64,000 bases of DNA from Mesorhizobium sp. L-2-11 (GCF_016756595.1 NZ_AP023257.1:4976001-5040000), one strand, 5' to 3'. Positions 40,176-49,673 are shown, counted from the stretch's first letter. Translations and numbers: made by a program. The notes: a model not told the origin generated them from the sequence alone.

Positions 40176-42337
40176 CGATATCTGAGCGCCTTCTGCACTT
40201 CCTTGCCAAGCTGTCACGCCGCAGCGATCTGGTCATTGCCATCCTGATGCTCGTTGCGGTGGTGATGATGCTCATCCCATTGCCGACCTTCCTCGTCGAC
40301 ATTCTCATCACCGCCAATATCGCCGTCAGCGTGCTTATCCTGCTGGCTTCGTTTTACGTTTCTCATCCGCTCCAGTTCTCGTCGCTGCCATCGGTCATCC
40401 TCATCGCCACCTTGTTCCGGCTGGCGATCACGATCACGACCACGCGCCTGATCCTGCTCCAGGCCGACGCAGGCGAGATCGTTTCAGCCTTCGGCAGTTT
40501 CGTCGTCGGCGGCAGTATTGCCGTGGGCCTTGTCATCTTCCTGATCATCACCGTTGCGCAGTTCATTGTGGTTGCGCGGGGTGCGGAACGCGTTGCAGAA
40601 GTTGCCGCGCGCTTCACACTCGATGCTCTGCCCGGCAAGCAGATGAGCATCGATGCAGAGTTGCGCAACGGAGACATCGATCAGGCGGAGGCACGCCGGC
40701 TGCGCCAGCAGCTTGAGCGAGAGAGCCAGCTGTTCGGCGCGATGGATGGCGCCATGAAATTCGTCAAGGGCGACGTCATCGCCGGCATTGTCATCATTCT
40801 GGTCAACCTGATCGGTGGTTTCGCGATCGGAACGATGCAGCACGACATGTCGCTGGGCGACGCCGCCGTGACCTACTCACTGCTCACGGTGGGTGACGGG
40901 CTGGTGGCGCAGATCCCGGCACTGCTCGTCGCCGTGGCCGCCGGCACGATGGTGACGCGCGTCGGCAGCTCGGACGGCACGAGCGACCTTGGCAAGCAAA
41001 TAACCAGCCAGCTACTACGCGACTCCCGTGCGCTCGCACTCGCCGCGGTGATCATGGTCGGCCTTGCCGTCGTGCCAGGCTTTCCATCCCTTGTGTTTCT
41101 GATCCTTGGCGCCTGCTTCGGCGCCGGCGCCTATGCCATCAACCGCCGCACCGCCCGGGAATCCGAATTTAGGGATATCGGCCAGACCGCGATGGCCGAA
41201 CAAGCTGGAAAACCGGCGTCGCTTTCATCAACGCCCGTTGCAGCACTGCCTTCTTCATCCCGCATCGTCGTACGCTTCGGAACCGAACTCGGACGCTCGG
41301 TCCCGGAACCCGAATTCGCCACGCTCGCCGATGGCGTGCGCCGCGAGCTTTTCGGCGATCTCGGTGTCGACGTCCCGGCCATCGGCCTGCAGGTCGACGA
41401 GAAGCTTTCAGCGAGAAGCATGCGCATCGATCTGGAGGGCGCACCCATCCTGGATGCTGAAATCCCCGCCGATCGCGTTCTTGTCGAATCCGACCCAACC
41501 CATCTCGACCTGCTCGATGTGACTTACGAAAAGGGGTCTCCGATTGCCGGTCAGCGCAAATTCATGTGGGTCGACGATCGCCACCTTTCGGCGTTGAGGG
41601 AAGCCGGCTTCGACTTCTCCACGCCGGCACAAACAGCGGCCAAATGGACCGGAAATGCACTTCGGCTCTATGCCGGCCATTTCGTCGGGATCCAGGAGAC
41701 CCGCAGGCTGCTGTCGGACATGGAGCCGGACTATGCGGATCTGGTCAGACAGGCGCAGGAGATCGTGCCGCTGCAGAAAATCGCGGAGGTGCTTCGGCGA
41801 CTTGTCGGCGAAAACGTGCCGATCCGCAACCTGCGCCTGATCCTCGAAGCGCTGATCGAATGGGGTCAACGCGAGCAGGACGTCGTTCTGCTTACGGAAT
41901 ATATTCGCGCGTCCTTGAAGCGCCAGATCAGCTTCCGCTTCGCTGGCCGCAGCAACATCATCGCAGCCTATGTTCTGCAGCGGTCGGCCGAGGACATCCT
42001 GCGAAACGCGGTGCAAAGCACATCGACCGGCACGTTCCTGAACCTTTCGGATGACGATGCGCAGGCATTGATCGCCGAAATCGAACGAGCCTTGTCGCAG
42101 AACGCCACCGATGTCTCACCGGTCGTCCTCGCGGCGATGGATGTACGCCGTCATATGCGAAGCCTGCTCACGCACAATGCCATCGAACTTCCGGTTCTGT
42201 CGTTCCAGGAAATCGCACAGGAATTCAACGTCCAGCCATTGGCCACGATATCCGGCCGTTCGGGCGTCGCACGCAACGTCTCTCGGTCGCTGCCATCAGC
42301 AACTGAGGCGAAAGCCGGACAAGAGGCAGCCTCATGA
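40172..42337 (+). CDS. sctV: type III secretion export gate protein SctV (RhcV)
   Basis: A 721-residue protein. The N-terminal about 330 residues contain seven to eight transmembrane helices and the highly conserved loop RGAERVAEVAARFTLDALPGKQMSIDAELRNGDIDQAEARRLRQQLERESQLFGAMDGAMKFVKGD (residues about 130-200), the FHIPEP-family signature. The C-terminal cytosolic domain (about 350-700) forms the nonameric ring that docks chaperone-substrate complexes. Key segments include LVRQAQEIVPLQKIAEVLRRLVGENVPIRNLRLILEAL. Length and motifs are normal. It is coupled to the TPR gene upstream, and rhcC2 starts 57 bp after it. Confidence 0.97.
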   Translation: MTISERLLHFLAKLSRRSDLVIAILMLVAVVMMLIPLPTFLVDILITANIAVSVLILLASFYVSHPLQFSSLPSVILIATLFRLAITITTTRLILLQADAGEIVSAFGSFVVGGSIAVGLVIFLIITVAQFIVVARGAERVAEVAARFTLDALPGKQMSIDAELRNGDIDQAEARRLRQQLERESQLFGAMDGAMKFVKGDVIAGIVIILVNLIGGFAIGTMQHDMSLGDAAVTYSLLTVGDGLVAQIPALLVAVAAGTMVTRVGSSDGTSDLGKQITSQLLRDSRALALAAVIMVGLAVVPGFPSLVFLILGACFGAGAYAINRRTARESEFRDIGQTAMAEQAGKPASLSSTPVAALPSSSRIVVRFGTELGRSVPEPEFATLADGVRRELFGDLGVDVPAIGLQVDEKLSARSMRIDLEGAPILDAEIPADRVLVESDPTHLDLLDVTYEKGSPIAGQRKFMWVDDRHLSALREAGFDFSTPAQTAAKWTGNALRLYAGHFVGIQETRRLLSDMEPDYADLVRQAQEIVPLQKIAEVLRRLVGENVPIRNLRLILEALIEWGQREQDVVLLTEYIRASLKRQISFRFAGRSNIIAAYVLQRSAEDILRNAVQSTSTGTFLNLSDDDAQALIAEIERALSQNATDVSPVVLAAMDVRRHMRSLLTHNAIELPVLSFQEIAQEFNVQPLATISGRSGVARNVSRSLPSATEAKAGQEAAS

Positions 42338-42394
42338 TGCCAGCCGGGCGGATTGGGACAATTGGGGGAACTACATGCTCAACAGGGGAACGGC

Positions 42395-43744
42395 ATGACA
42401 ATTCACGATACCGCAGCAGGCGTTCGATCCGCCACTTTCGCCGGGCGGATGCGCTGGCTCGCTATCGCGACGGCTGGCGTCTTGGTGGCGTTTTTGTCCA
42501 CATTTGCCGACGCTATGGCACAGGATGTGTCGCCATTGCCGAGCCGGCCAACGGTCGACCTGCCGGTCGGGCAAGGACGTCTGCTGCGCTTCAATGAACC
42601 CGTAGAATCAGTCCTGATCGCCGACACCACGATCGCTGACCTTCAGGTCGTGTCGCCGGGGATGGTCTATGTCTTCGGCCTAAAGCCCGGCCTGACCAAC
42701 CTCATTGCAATCACAGCCGATGAGCGGATCGAGGCAACGGCCCAGTTCCGCGTCACCCCCGATGTCACGCCTGCCAACGAAGCGAAACACGCAATGCAGC
42801 CGAACTCGGCGACAAATCTCTCGATTTTCGGGACCCGCATTGTTGCGACCGGCGAGGCAGGAGGCGTCGAGGAGGCAACGGATGTCGACAATATCGCCCG
42901 CACGTTCTCGCCGCCGGAACAGCCGCCGCTGAACAACATGACCGTGCAGGGGTCGCAGCAGGTCAACATCCGGGTCCGCTTCGCCGAAGTCTCGCGCACT
43001 GAGTTGCAGTCCTACGGCGTCGACTGGTCTGTCGGATACAGGAGCGGCGGTTTTGAATTCAACATGTTCCAGGACAATGGCGTGCCTTCCGGCACCGGCA
43101 ATCTTGGTTTGAGCATGGACCCGGCGCATGGCATCAACTTCGACATTCTCATCGAAGCGCTGCAACGCAACGGCGTCGTCAAGATACTGGCCGAACCGAA
43201 CCTGACAGCGATGACCGGTCAGACCGCGAGCTTTCTTGCCGGCGGCGAAATTCCGGTTCCGATTCCGCAGGGAACGGACGTCGTTACCGTTCAATACAAG
43301 TCGTTCGGCGTTTCCCTCGGGTTCACGCCTACGCTGATCGGCCGCGATCGCATTGCGCTGCATGTCCAGCCGGAAGTCAGTTCCTTGTCGGAAGCAGGCT
43401 CAGTCAGCGCCAATGGCTTTGCCATGCCGAGTTTCGTCGTGCGCAGGGCTGACACCACGGTCGAAGTGGCGAGCGGCCAGACCTTTGCGATCGCCGGTCT
43501 TTTCCAGCAGCGGACCTCGCGTAATCTGGAAAAGTTTCCGGTTCTCGGCGATGTGCCGGTGCTTGGCCCGCTTTTTCAGTCACAGCGCTTCCAGCGCGAA
43601 GAGACGGAACTGGTGATCCTGATAACGCCTTATCTGGTCGAGCCGGTGCGCGACAGCCTCGCCACGCCGCTCGATCGTCCGGCAGCCAAGCGCCCCAGGA
43701 AGCGCGCCAATGACGCATCGGCGATGGGCCTGATCATAAAGTAG
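42395..43744 (+). CDS. rhcC2: RhcC2, pore-forming secretin of the T3SS (CpaC-like)
   Basis: A 449-residue protein from ATG 42395 (AGGGGAA upstream). A signal peptide (LAIATAGVLVAFLSTFADAMAQ) precedes a CpaC-like N-terminal domain: LPVGQGRLLRFNEPVESVLIADTTIADLQVVSPGMVYVFGLKPGLTNL. The C-terminal secretin domain follows (VNIRVRFAEVSRTELQSYGVDW, GVVKILAEPNLTAMTGQTASFLAGGEIPVPIP, GVSLGFTPTLIGRDRIALHVQPEVSSL, ETELVILITPYLVEPV). It completes the outer-membrane channel whose N-terminal ring is RhcC1. The CpaC-type N-terminus points to a Tad-pilus origin of this secretin. Confidence 0.93.
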   Translation: MTIHDTAAGVRSATFAGRMRWLAIATAGVLVAFLSTFADAMAQDVSPLPSRPTVDLPVGQGRLLRFNEPVESVLIADTTIADLQVVSPGMVYVFGLKPGLTNLIAITADERIEATAQFRVTPDVTPANEAKHAMQPNSATNLSIFGTRIVATGEAGGVEEATDVDNIARTFSPPEQPPLNNMTVQGSQQVNIRVRFAEVSRTELQSYGVDWSVGYRSGGFEFNMFQDNGVPSGTGNLGLSMDPAHGINFDILIEALQRNGVVKILAEPNLTAMTGQTASFLAGGEIPVPIPQGTDVVTVQYKSFGVSLGFTPTLIGRDRIALHVQPEVSSLSEAGSVSANGFAMPSFVVRRADTTVEVASGQTFAIAGLFQQRTSRNLEKFPVLGDVPVLGPLFQSQRFQREETELVILITPYLVEPVRDSLATPLDRPAAKRPRKRANDASAMGLIIK

Positions 43745-43757
43745 CGGGGAACCGGAC

Positions 43758-44207
43758 ATGACATTTCGCTTCGCTTTGTGCTCTGTTCTTCCGGTGCTGC
43801 TTCTGGTCGGCTGCGCGAACAGCCGGCAACAGCCGCAGGACTATTCTCCCGGCTACAGCTATGTGTCGACCGACACCGGCGGTTCCGAGAAGGGCGTCGG
43901 CGGCTCTGTGCTTGCTCCCAATGCATGTCTGAACGAACCGGCCGACGACGACCGTTCTGCCGCTGCGACCGATCTGACGATCGTCCGCGGCGTCGGCTCC
44001 CACCTGCCGCCCGGCTGCGCCAACGCCTACAATCTTCAACGAATGGCCGAAAGCCAGCGCGACCTGGTCGAGGGCCGGCGCATGGGGGCGGCTGCGGCGG
44101 CGCCGACGGCAAATGCCGCCCGGCGCTACCTCAATGGCGAAGAGGCTCCCATAGGTGGGGCCAATAGCGGGCCGCCAACGCCGCAAACAACGCTCCCGGT
44201 CGAGTGA
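43758..44207 (+). CDS. CpaD-like outer-membrane lipoprotein of the T3SS operon
   Basis: A 149-residue lipoprotein. The signal (FALCSVLPVLLLVGC) ends in the lipobox LVGC with Cys near residue 19. The middle has LPPGCANAYNLQRMAESQRDLVEGRRMG, which closely resembles the C-terminal 'GCA...N...v.dP.DLv.gR' signature of CpaD of the Tad pilus. It starts 13 bp after rhcC2 and is probably a secretin accessory that helps the channel insert or stay stable. Together with the CpaC-like secretin and the TadD-like protein next door, it forms a Tad-derived outer-membrane set. Confidence 0.78.
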   Translation: MTFRFALCSVLPVLLLVGCANSRQQPQDYSPGYSYVSTDTGGSEKGVGGSVLAPNACLNEPADDDRSAAATDLTIVRGVGSHLPPGCANAYNLQRMAESQRDLVEGRRMGAAAAAPTANAARRYLNGEEAPIGGANSGPPTPQTTLPVE

Positions 44208-44294
44208 ACCGATGCGGCCCTGCCCGCGGTGCACTTATTTGTCCGGTTGTCTGCGCGTCGGGCTCGACCCAAATCGGCTTCGCGCGTTCCGGTC

Positions 44295-44430
44295 CGATCC
44301 GCTAGAGCGGTTCATCGTTTCGCGGAAACGCCGAACCGCTCTATCTCCTTGTTTTTGCGCAATTCCCCAGGGAAAGCGCTATGCGCTTTTCCCGGGAAAA
44401 CCGTTTCACACTTTTCCTGGAATTGCTCTA
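44295..44430. repeat. palindromic intergenic repeat
   Basis: The element begins near CTAGAGCGGTTC (about 44301) and ends with GAATTGCTCTAG (about 44429). It contains two hairpins: AGAGCGGTTC with GAACCGCTCT, and a second in GGGAAAGCGC TATGCGCTTTTCCC. This wording recurs between genes in Mesorhizobium. It lies between two convergent genes and may also serve as a bidirectional terminator. Confidence 0.7.
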
Positions 44431-45237
44431 GCCGAGGATAGAGCCGAGCGCTTTCGCCCTGGCCTGTGTGCTGCCCTTCGAGCGGATGGTTCTGGCACGC
44501 GCAAGCAAGGTGTTCACCTCCTTGGTCGCCAGGCCGATCGGCGGCGAGGCCCTGACCTGATCGGCCTGGCCAAGCAATCCGTAGACCACCACGACGTTGC
44601 GCTTGTGATGCAACTGCGCATTGGGTGCGGCGGAGATCTTCTGGACCAGCGGCAGTGCTGTGGCGGAATTGCCTTCGAGCGCCGCGGCCAACGCCATGTT
44701 GCTCTCGACGTCGAGATCCCCCGGCGCAAGTTTCAACGCCTGAGCAAAAGCAGCCTGCGCCTGCCCGGTCTGGCCGGCGAATGTCTGCGCCACGCCCAAC
44801 CTGATATAGGCGCTGCTGGTATTGACCAGCGGCGCGGCCTGCGCGAGCGCGCGCATGCCAGCATCGATATCGCCCGTTTCCATCATCGCCGAGCCAAGCC
44901 CGAGCATTGCCCCTCCGTCATTCGGCGCTTTTGCGAGCGCGGCCTGATAGGCTTTAGCCGCCTCGGCGGGATAGCCGGCTCGCATATAGGCCTCGCCCGC
45001 CTTGACGAAGGCGCTCGGCTTGGCATCCGGCATCGCTGCCGCGCGCTCGTAGAGCGCGATTGCGGTGCCACTGTCTCCCTGCGCATGGATATCGTCCGCA
45101 AGCTTGATCAGACGCTCCGATTGCGACGACGGGCCCTGTGCCTTTGCCTGCGCGGTATCGGTTTTGGTCGTCTGACAACCGGCCGCCGCCAACATGGCGA
45201 CGACGGGCAAGAACACGACGTGCAGCCGCATATCCAC
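44428..45237 (-). CDS. TadD-like TPR lipoprotein
   Basis: A 269-residue lipoprotein with lipobox AAAGC (Cys near residue 20) and at least three tetratricopeptide repeats: GDSGTAIALYERAAAMPD, AFVKAGEAYMRAGYPAEAAKAYQAALAKAPND and AYIRLGVAQTFAGQTGQAQAAFAQALKLAPGD. The arrangement of a lipoprotein signal plus TPRs of about 270 residues matches TadD, the pilotin-like factor of Tad pili. It is convergent with the rhcC2/CpaD-like operon and divergent from sctU, with 78 bp between starts. It probably helps assemble the secretin. Confidence 0.85.
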   Translation of the reverse strand: MDMRLHVVFLPVVAMLAAAGCQTTKTDTAQAKAQGPSSQSERLIKLADDIHAQGDSGTAIALYERAAAMPDAKPSAFVKAGEAYMRAGYPAEAAKAYQAALAKAPNDGGAMLGLGSAMMETGDIDAGMRALAQAAPLVNTSSAYIRLGVAQTFAGQTGQAQAAFAQALKLAPGDLDVESNMALAAALEGNSATALPLVQKISAAPNAQLHHKRNVVVVYGLLGQADQVRASPPIGLATKEVNTLLARARTIRSKGSTQARAKALGSILG

Positions 45238-45315
45238 CTCTCCGTATTCAAGCCCGCCGCACCTTACACACGGCCTTGGCCGACTGGAACCACAACAGTG
45301 CGATAAGATTGCAAC

Positions 45316-46356
45316 ATGGCCGAAGAAGCTGAGGAAAAGAAACTACCGGCGTCCGACAAGAAGCTTCGCGACGCTCGCCGCAAAGGCCAGGTTTCGCAAA
45401 GCCGCGACCTGGGCTCCGGCTTCACGCTTTTCGCAGCGCTTGGCTATCTTTATTTTGCCTGGCCGATGCTCGTCGAGCACCTTTCGGAACTCGTGCAGAC
45501 GGTGACCACCCCGGGCGATTCGTTCATTGAAGTCAGCCTGCTGGCCATCCGCCATTCGTTGTCATTGCTGATGCTCGCCACATTACCGCTCGTCGGAATC
45601 GTTGTCGTTCTCGCCGTGGTCTTCGGCATGCTGGGAACGTTTGGGCCGGTGTTCTCGTTTGAGCCGCTCAAGCCGCAATTCGATCACATAAACCCGGCGA
45701 AAGGTCTTCAGAAGATCCTGTCGCTGCGCAACGTCGTCGAGTTCACCAAAGGCCTTGCCAAGGTGGTGTTGCTAGCCGGCCTGTTCGCATTCCTTTTGAT
45801 CGCATGGCTGCAACCGCTCTTCGATGCTCCGGGATGCGCTCCGTCATGCCTGGAGCCAATTATCAAGGCGGTGCTGACACCGCTTGGAATTGCCGCCGCC
45901 CTGGCCTTTGTCGTCATCGGCGTGATCGATGTACCTATTCAGCGCTGGCTGTTCCTGCGCGACATGCGCATGACGACAACTGAATACAAGCGCGAACACA
46001 AGGACCTCGAAGGCGATCCGTTGATTCGGCATGAACAGCAGCGCCAGCGCCGTGAGGCGGTGATGCAACCTGCGAAGCTGGGCGTGAAAAACGCGGTCAT
46101 CGTCTTCGTGTCCGGTGACCGCGCAGTGGCATTGCGTTACATCAAGGGCGAAACGCCGGTGCCGACGGTCGTCGGCAAAGGCCAGGGCCGAGCGGCTGGT
46201 GAGATGGCGGCTCAAGCACGCCAGGCAGGTATTCCGGTGCTCGAGGATGCGTCAGTCGCCGGCCCACTCTTCGAAAATACCAACACCGGAGCTTACATCG
46301 GTCAGGAGATGTTCTCGCCGGTCGTACGCCATCTTGTCCGGCTCGGGCTCACTTGA
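45316..46356 (+). CDS. sctU: type III secretion switch protein SctU (RhcU) lacking the NPTH motif
   Basis: A 346-residue protein. Four transmembrane helices lie in the N-terminal about 200 residues, starting with the typical PASDKKLRDARRKGQVSQSRDLGSGF. The linker DMRMTTTEYKREHKDLEGDPLIRHEQQRQRREA is conserved. The C-terminal domain has VALRYIKGETPVPTVVGKG, AAQARQAGIPVLEDASVAGPLFE and IGQEMFSPVVRHLVRLGL, as in the family. However, the position of the autocleavage motif NPTH reads V265-S-G-D268. The Asn-Pro pair whose cleavage switches substrate specificity is therefore missing. The gene stands alone on the plus strand rather than after sctT. Confidence 0.93.
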   Translation: MAEEAEEKKLPASDKKLRDARRKGQVSQSRDLGSGFTLFAALGYLYFAWPMLVEHLSELVQTVTTPGDSFIEVSLLAIRHSLSLLMLATLPLVGIVVVLAVVFGMLGTFGPVFSFEPLKPQFDHINPAKGLQKILSLRNVVEFTKGLAKVVLLAGLFAFLLIAWLQPLFDAPGCAPSCLEPIIKAVLTPLGIAAALAFVVIGVIDVPIQRWLFLRDMRMTTTEYKREHKDLEGDPLIRHEQQRQRREAVMQPAKLGVKNAVIVFVSGDRAVALRYIKGETPVPTVVGKGQGRAAGEMAAQARQAGIPVLEDASVAGPLFENTNTGAYIGQEMFSPVVRHLVRLGLT

Positions 46357-46421
46357 GCCATGCGCGAACCGACCTTGCCGCAATGCCTGAGCAGCGCGGC
46401 AAGGTCGGCAGCGACAGCCGG

Positions 46422-47762
46422 CTACTTGGCTGGACCCAACAGGATTTCGAGATCGACCGCGTCTGCCATTGCCTTGTATCCCGCGTCGTTGGGATGGAGG
46501 TTATCGCCGCAGTCGTAGTCGTCGCGCAGATACCCCGGCTTGGCCGGATCTTCCATCACCTTGTCGAAGTCGATCACGCCATCGAATCCGTCGCCGGTGC
46601 GGATCCATTGGTTCACCGCGACGCGTATCTTTTCCTTCTCGGCTGTGTAGTAACCCTCGGTGGGAAGTCCTTTGAAGGTTTCGGCGAAGGGGGTCAGCGT
46701 CGCGCCTACAATGCGTATGCCACGGGCATGGGCGCGGTCGATGAGCTGTTTGTATCCGGTGATGATGTCTTGCGCCGTCGGTTGCTTGTCGTCCGGCGTG
46801 ATTGCATTTCCCCCGGGCCAGCCGATATCGTTGATGCCCATCATCAGGACAACGGTCGCGACTTTGGGATGGCTCAGTATATCGGAATCGAAACGGGCCA
46901 GAGCATTGACACCCATACCGTCGGTCAACACGCGATTGCCCGAAAAGGCTTCGTTGACCACCGCGACCTTGCGGTTGGCCTCCTGCAATCGCTTGGCGAT
47001 ATGGTCTGGCCAGCGATTGTTGGCGTCAGGGGTCGAGCAATTGCCATCCGTGATGGAATCCCCGAAAAACACGATCGCCTCAGATTCCGGTGCGGCATCA
47101 ACCCAAATATCGCTCAGAAAAAGGCGCGACTTGAGCGTGGTGTCAGCCTTGAACGCTGCGTCGCTCGTGAAATTACCCGGGCCGGAGATGTAGGCAGTTT
47201 GCACGCCATCCCAATGCACCGACGACAGTGCCGTCTTCTTCGGCAGGAAGATGCTGACCGAGATTTCGGAAAGCGCTTCTGCCGATAGCGCGACGGGGTC
47301 GCTGAGGATCGGAGCTCCCGGCGGAACGACCACAGAACTCTTGCCGCCCCAGGTCAGGGGCTTCAGGGTCTTCTGGTCGATCTCGCCGCCCTTGCCTGCT
47401 ATTGCGACGCTGCCAGCGCCGATGGTCAGCGGCTTTTCGCCGAAAGCATTCGACAGCACGACCCGCACGCTATTGCCGCCAACACTGATCCGGGCGACCT
47501 GGCGGATGGTCTGGTTCTCCAATACCTCCGGCACTCCGAAAGGCGCAGGAAGATCGTCCGACCAGCGCGGAGCAGGTGTGGCAGCCCAAGTGGTGATCCA
47601 GTTTCCCTTTTCGGCGCCTTGTGCCGAAAAACCTGCGATCGCGGAACCGACCGCCACAGTTGAACATATCAGGATATGACGCAGACGCCGTTTCCTCCCT
47701 GCTGCGGCAGAAAGCGCCGATGAAACCTTGTCCGTAAAAACCAAAGGCCTGTTGAGCCGCAT
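46422..47762 (-). CDS. secreted SGNH/GDSL hydrolase
   Basis: A 446-residue protein from ATG 47762. An ATG two codons upstream sits too close to the GAGGAGGAG ribosome-binding site. A twin-Arg-like basic region (RKRRLRH) and hydrophobic stretch (ILICSTVAVGSAIAGFSAQGA) form a signal peptide. The first half is a beta-rich domain (VARISVGGNSVRVVLSNAFGEKPL). The SGNH esterase core has block I FFGDSITDG, GMGVNALARFD, block III MMGINDIGWPGG, and block V DNLHPNDAG with the catalytic Asp/His. This arrangement matches the larger periplasmic or secreted GDSL esterases that act on acetylated polysaccharides. The substrate is unknown. Confidence 0.88.
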   Translation of the reverse strand: MRLNRPLVFTDKVSSALSAAAGRKRRLRHILICSTVAVGSAIAGFSAQGAEKGNWITTWAATPAPRWSDDLPAPFGVPEVLENQTIRQVARISVGGNSVRVVLSNAFGEKPLTIGAGSVAIAGKGGEIDQKTLKPLTWGGKSSVVVPPGAPILSDPVALSAEALSEISVSIFLPKKTALSSVHWDGVQTAYISGPGNFTSDAAFKADTTLKSRLFLSDIWVDAAPESEAIVFFGDSITDGNCSTPDANNRWPDHIAKRLQEANRKVAVVNEAFSGNRVLTDGMGVNALARFDSDILSHPKVATVVLMMGINDIGWPGGNAITPDDKQPTAQDIITGYKQLIDRAHARGIRIVGATLTPFAETFKGLPTEGYYTAEKEKIRVAVNQWIRTGDGFDGVIDFDKVMEDPAKPGYLRDDYDCGDNLHPNDAGYKAMADAVDLEILLGPAK

Positions 47763-47951
47763 CTTCATCTCCTCCTCGAGACATGCCGGTAATGCCGCCG
47801 CCGGCCTTATTATGACGGGCTGCCGAGGGAATGAAATTCAACTTCCGTGGCAATTCTGGACCAGTGTCAGGGTAGGATTGCGAGAACGGAACTGGTGCTG
47901 CCTTGTAATCAAAGCTCGCGTGCTGAAACGTCGGCTGCGCCCTCGCCGGAT

Positions 47952-49673
47952 TCACTGGCGGACATCAATCCGGGGTCCCAATGTCTGGGTCATGACCCGC
48001 CGCACGATCCTGCCATCTGCGACATCGAGGCAGACGGTATCGACCAGGTATCGATACGCAACGACGTCGCGAGGCTCCAACGCCTCAAACGGGCGGTGCA
48101 GGAACGGCATGGAATAATGATGGTGTGGATAGAAGTTGTAACCGACCGCAACAGCCGAGTTCGCCAGGTTCGCGGCGCGATTGTGCTGGCCGAGAATAAA
48201 CGACGTCGGGCGGGCCGCATCGTAGTCAGCCGGCGTGATTGGCAGTTCGACTGGATAGGCGCACTCTTTGGTAAGCTTCATGACCTCATAGTTGGACGAG
48301 GCAACGTCCGACGACTTTGGCTGCACCTGCCTAATCCCGATCTGGCCCCAGGCTGAGGTCGGAACGTGGCCGGATTCACGACGATATTCCTGATAGCCGA
48401 AGTGACGGGCATAGAGCAGATAGGAGGCGTCGCGGAAAAAGCTCGGTGCGACCCGCACCCAGTCACCTTGTTTCGTCAGCGCCTCGAAATATGCTTGCCG
48501 GATTTGCCTTGAATCGTACCAGCCGAGCCGCGCGTTATAAAAGACCGCGTCGCCGAATATGGTGACAACAATCCCGGTCGCGATGGCAATTTTGGAAAAC
48601 GAATTTTCCTTCATTCTCGTCAGAGCGGCGACGATCAGACTGTTCAAGATGATCCAATGCAGAAAAAGGGCGCCGCTCAGAAGGAAGATCCCGATATGCA
48701 TGATATCGAAGAACGCGGTCAGTCCGATGAGCCACCGCCGGCGCAAAAAAGCGAGAAAACACAGAAGCTGCGCAGCAAGGATGAGGACATTCATCGGAAT
48801 CTGGACCGCCCTGACTGCTTCATAAGCAAGAGCGAGCAGCGATTCGGAAAAGCCCAGCGGGGCCGCGCCCAACCCGTACCCGGCCAGCATGATGGAACTG
48901 GTCGGGTTCTCGAGGATCCAGCTCAACGGCCCTCCGTCAAGCGTGACCTTGGCGATCCCGGACATGAAGTAGTTGCCAAAATGGGCGCCGATCCCAGCAA
49001 GCAGCAGTATGCCGGCAGCCTGGGCCGCGAAATCCCTGGTTCCGAGTTCGTTAAGGCTGGGCACGTTCCTGGTGAAGAGCTTCAGCCGGCTCAAACCCTG
49101 CAGCAGGCTTAGGGCCAATAGGCCACAGGCCAGGAAGAGACCGGCCTCAATCAAGGGCGCATAGTCGTTGCGGCCCAGTTCCTCAGCACCGGAGACTGCC
49201 CGTGTGACATCCTTGTGGAAGGCGAAATAGACCATCGGGAAAATTGCAAAGGAGGGCCGCAGGATCGAAAAAAACGCCGCCACAAGCGCGATCAGGCGAG
49301 AATAGATGAGTACATTGCCCAACGCGTCGGCGCGAGCCGCGTCGGCAATGCCAAGTTCGTCCCCAAGCCCGAAGCTGAAGAGGCCCAGCGTTATCGCCAA
49401 GCCGACGACGATAATTCGCGCAGCCCGCGCCTCGGCGGGATAGCGCACGAATGAAAAAAGGCAGCATAGTAGAGCCAACCCGAAAGCGCTTGCCGTGGCA
49501 AAGGCAGGATCGTGCCACGCCACGCGGGATGCCGCCTTTTGGTAGAGCAGGATCGGAACGAGCCCGCACAGGAACGGGAAAAAAAGAAGGGCTGCAAGGA
49601 CACAGCGTTCAACGGGTGAACGCTCGATGCCGACTGACGGCCAAGGCGGGGCGTTGCCCGCTCCGATGCTCAT
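47952..49673 (-). CDS. multi-pass membrane protein of unknown function (HTTM-like)
   Basis: A 573-residue protein with about ten hydrophobic helices in the first 370 residues (for example VLAALLFFPFLCGLVPILLY, IIVVGLAITLGLFSFGLG, FFDIMHIGIFLLSGALFLHWIILNSL) and a soluble C-terminal domain of about 190 residues. The pair HIGIFLLSGALFLHWI, with histidines inside helices, resembles the HTTM (vitamin K-dependent carboxylase-like) membrane family, but I cannot confirm this. The C-terminal part includes WYDSRQIRQAYFEALTKQGDWVRVAPSFF and HHHYSMPFLHRPFEAL. Its neighbours give no operon clue. Function is unknown. Confidence 0.75.
   Translation of the reverse strand: MSIGAGNAPPWPSVGIERSPVERCVLAALLFFPFLCGLVPILLYQKAASRVAWHDPAFATASAFGLALLCCLFSFVRYPAEARAARIIVVGLAITLGLFSFGLGDELGIADAARADALGNVLIYSRLIALVAAFFSILRPSFAIFPMVYFAFHKDVTRAVSGAEELGRNDYAPLIEAGLFLACGLLALSLLQGLSRLKLFTRNVPSLNELGTRDFAAQAAGILLLAGIGAHFGNYFMSGIAKVTLDGGPLSWILENPTSSIMLAGYGLGAAPLGFSESLLALAYEAVRAVQIPMNVLILAAQLLCFLAFLRRRWLIGLTAFFDIMHIGIFLLSGALFLHWIILNSLIVAALTRMKENSFSKIAIATGIVVTIFGDAVFYNARLGWYDSRQIRQAYFEALTKQGDWVRVAPSFFRDASYLLYARHFGYQEYRRESGHVPTSAWGQIGIRQVQPKSSDVASSNYEVMKLTKECAYPVELPITPADYDAARPTSFILGQHNRAANLANSAVAVGYNFYPHHHYSMPFLHRPFEALEPRDVVAYRYLVDTVCLDVADGRIVRRVMTQTLGPRIDVRQ

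Noticed and set aside
44295..44430. Possible small RNA gene from the strong hairpins
   Set aside because: The wording matches a recurrent rhizobial palindromic repeat and it lies between convergent genes, so a repeat or terminator role is simpler.
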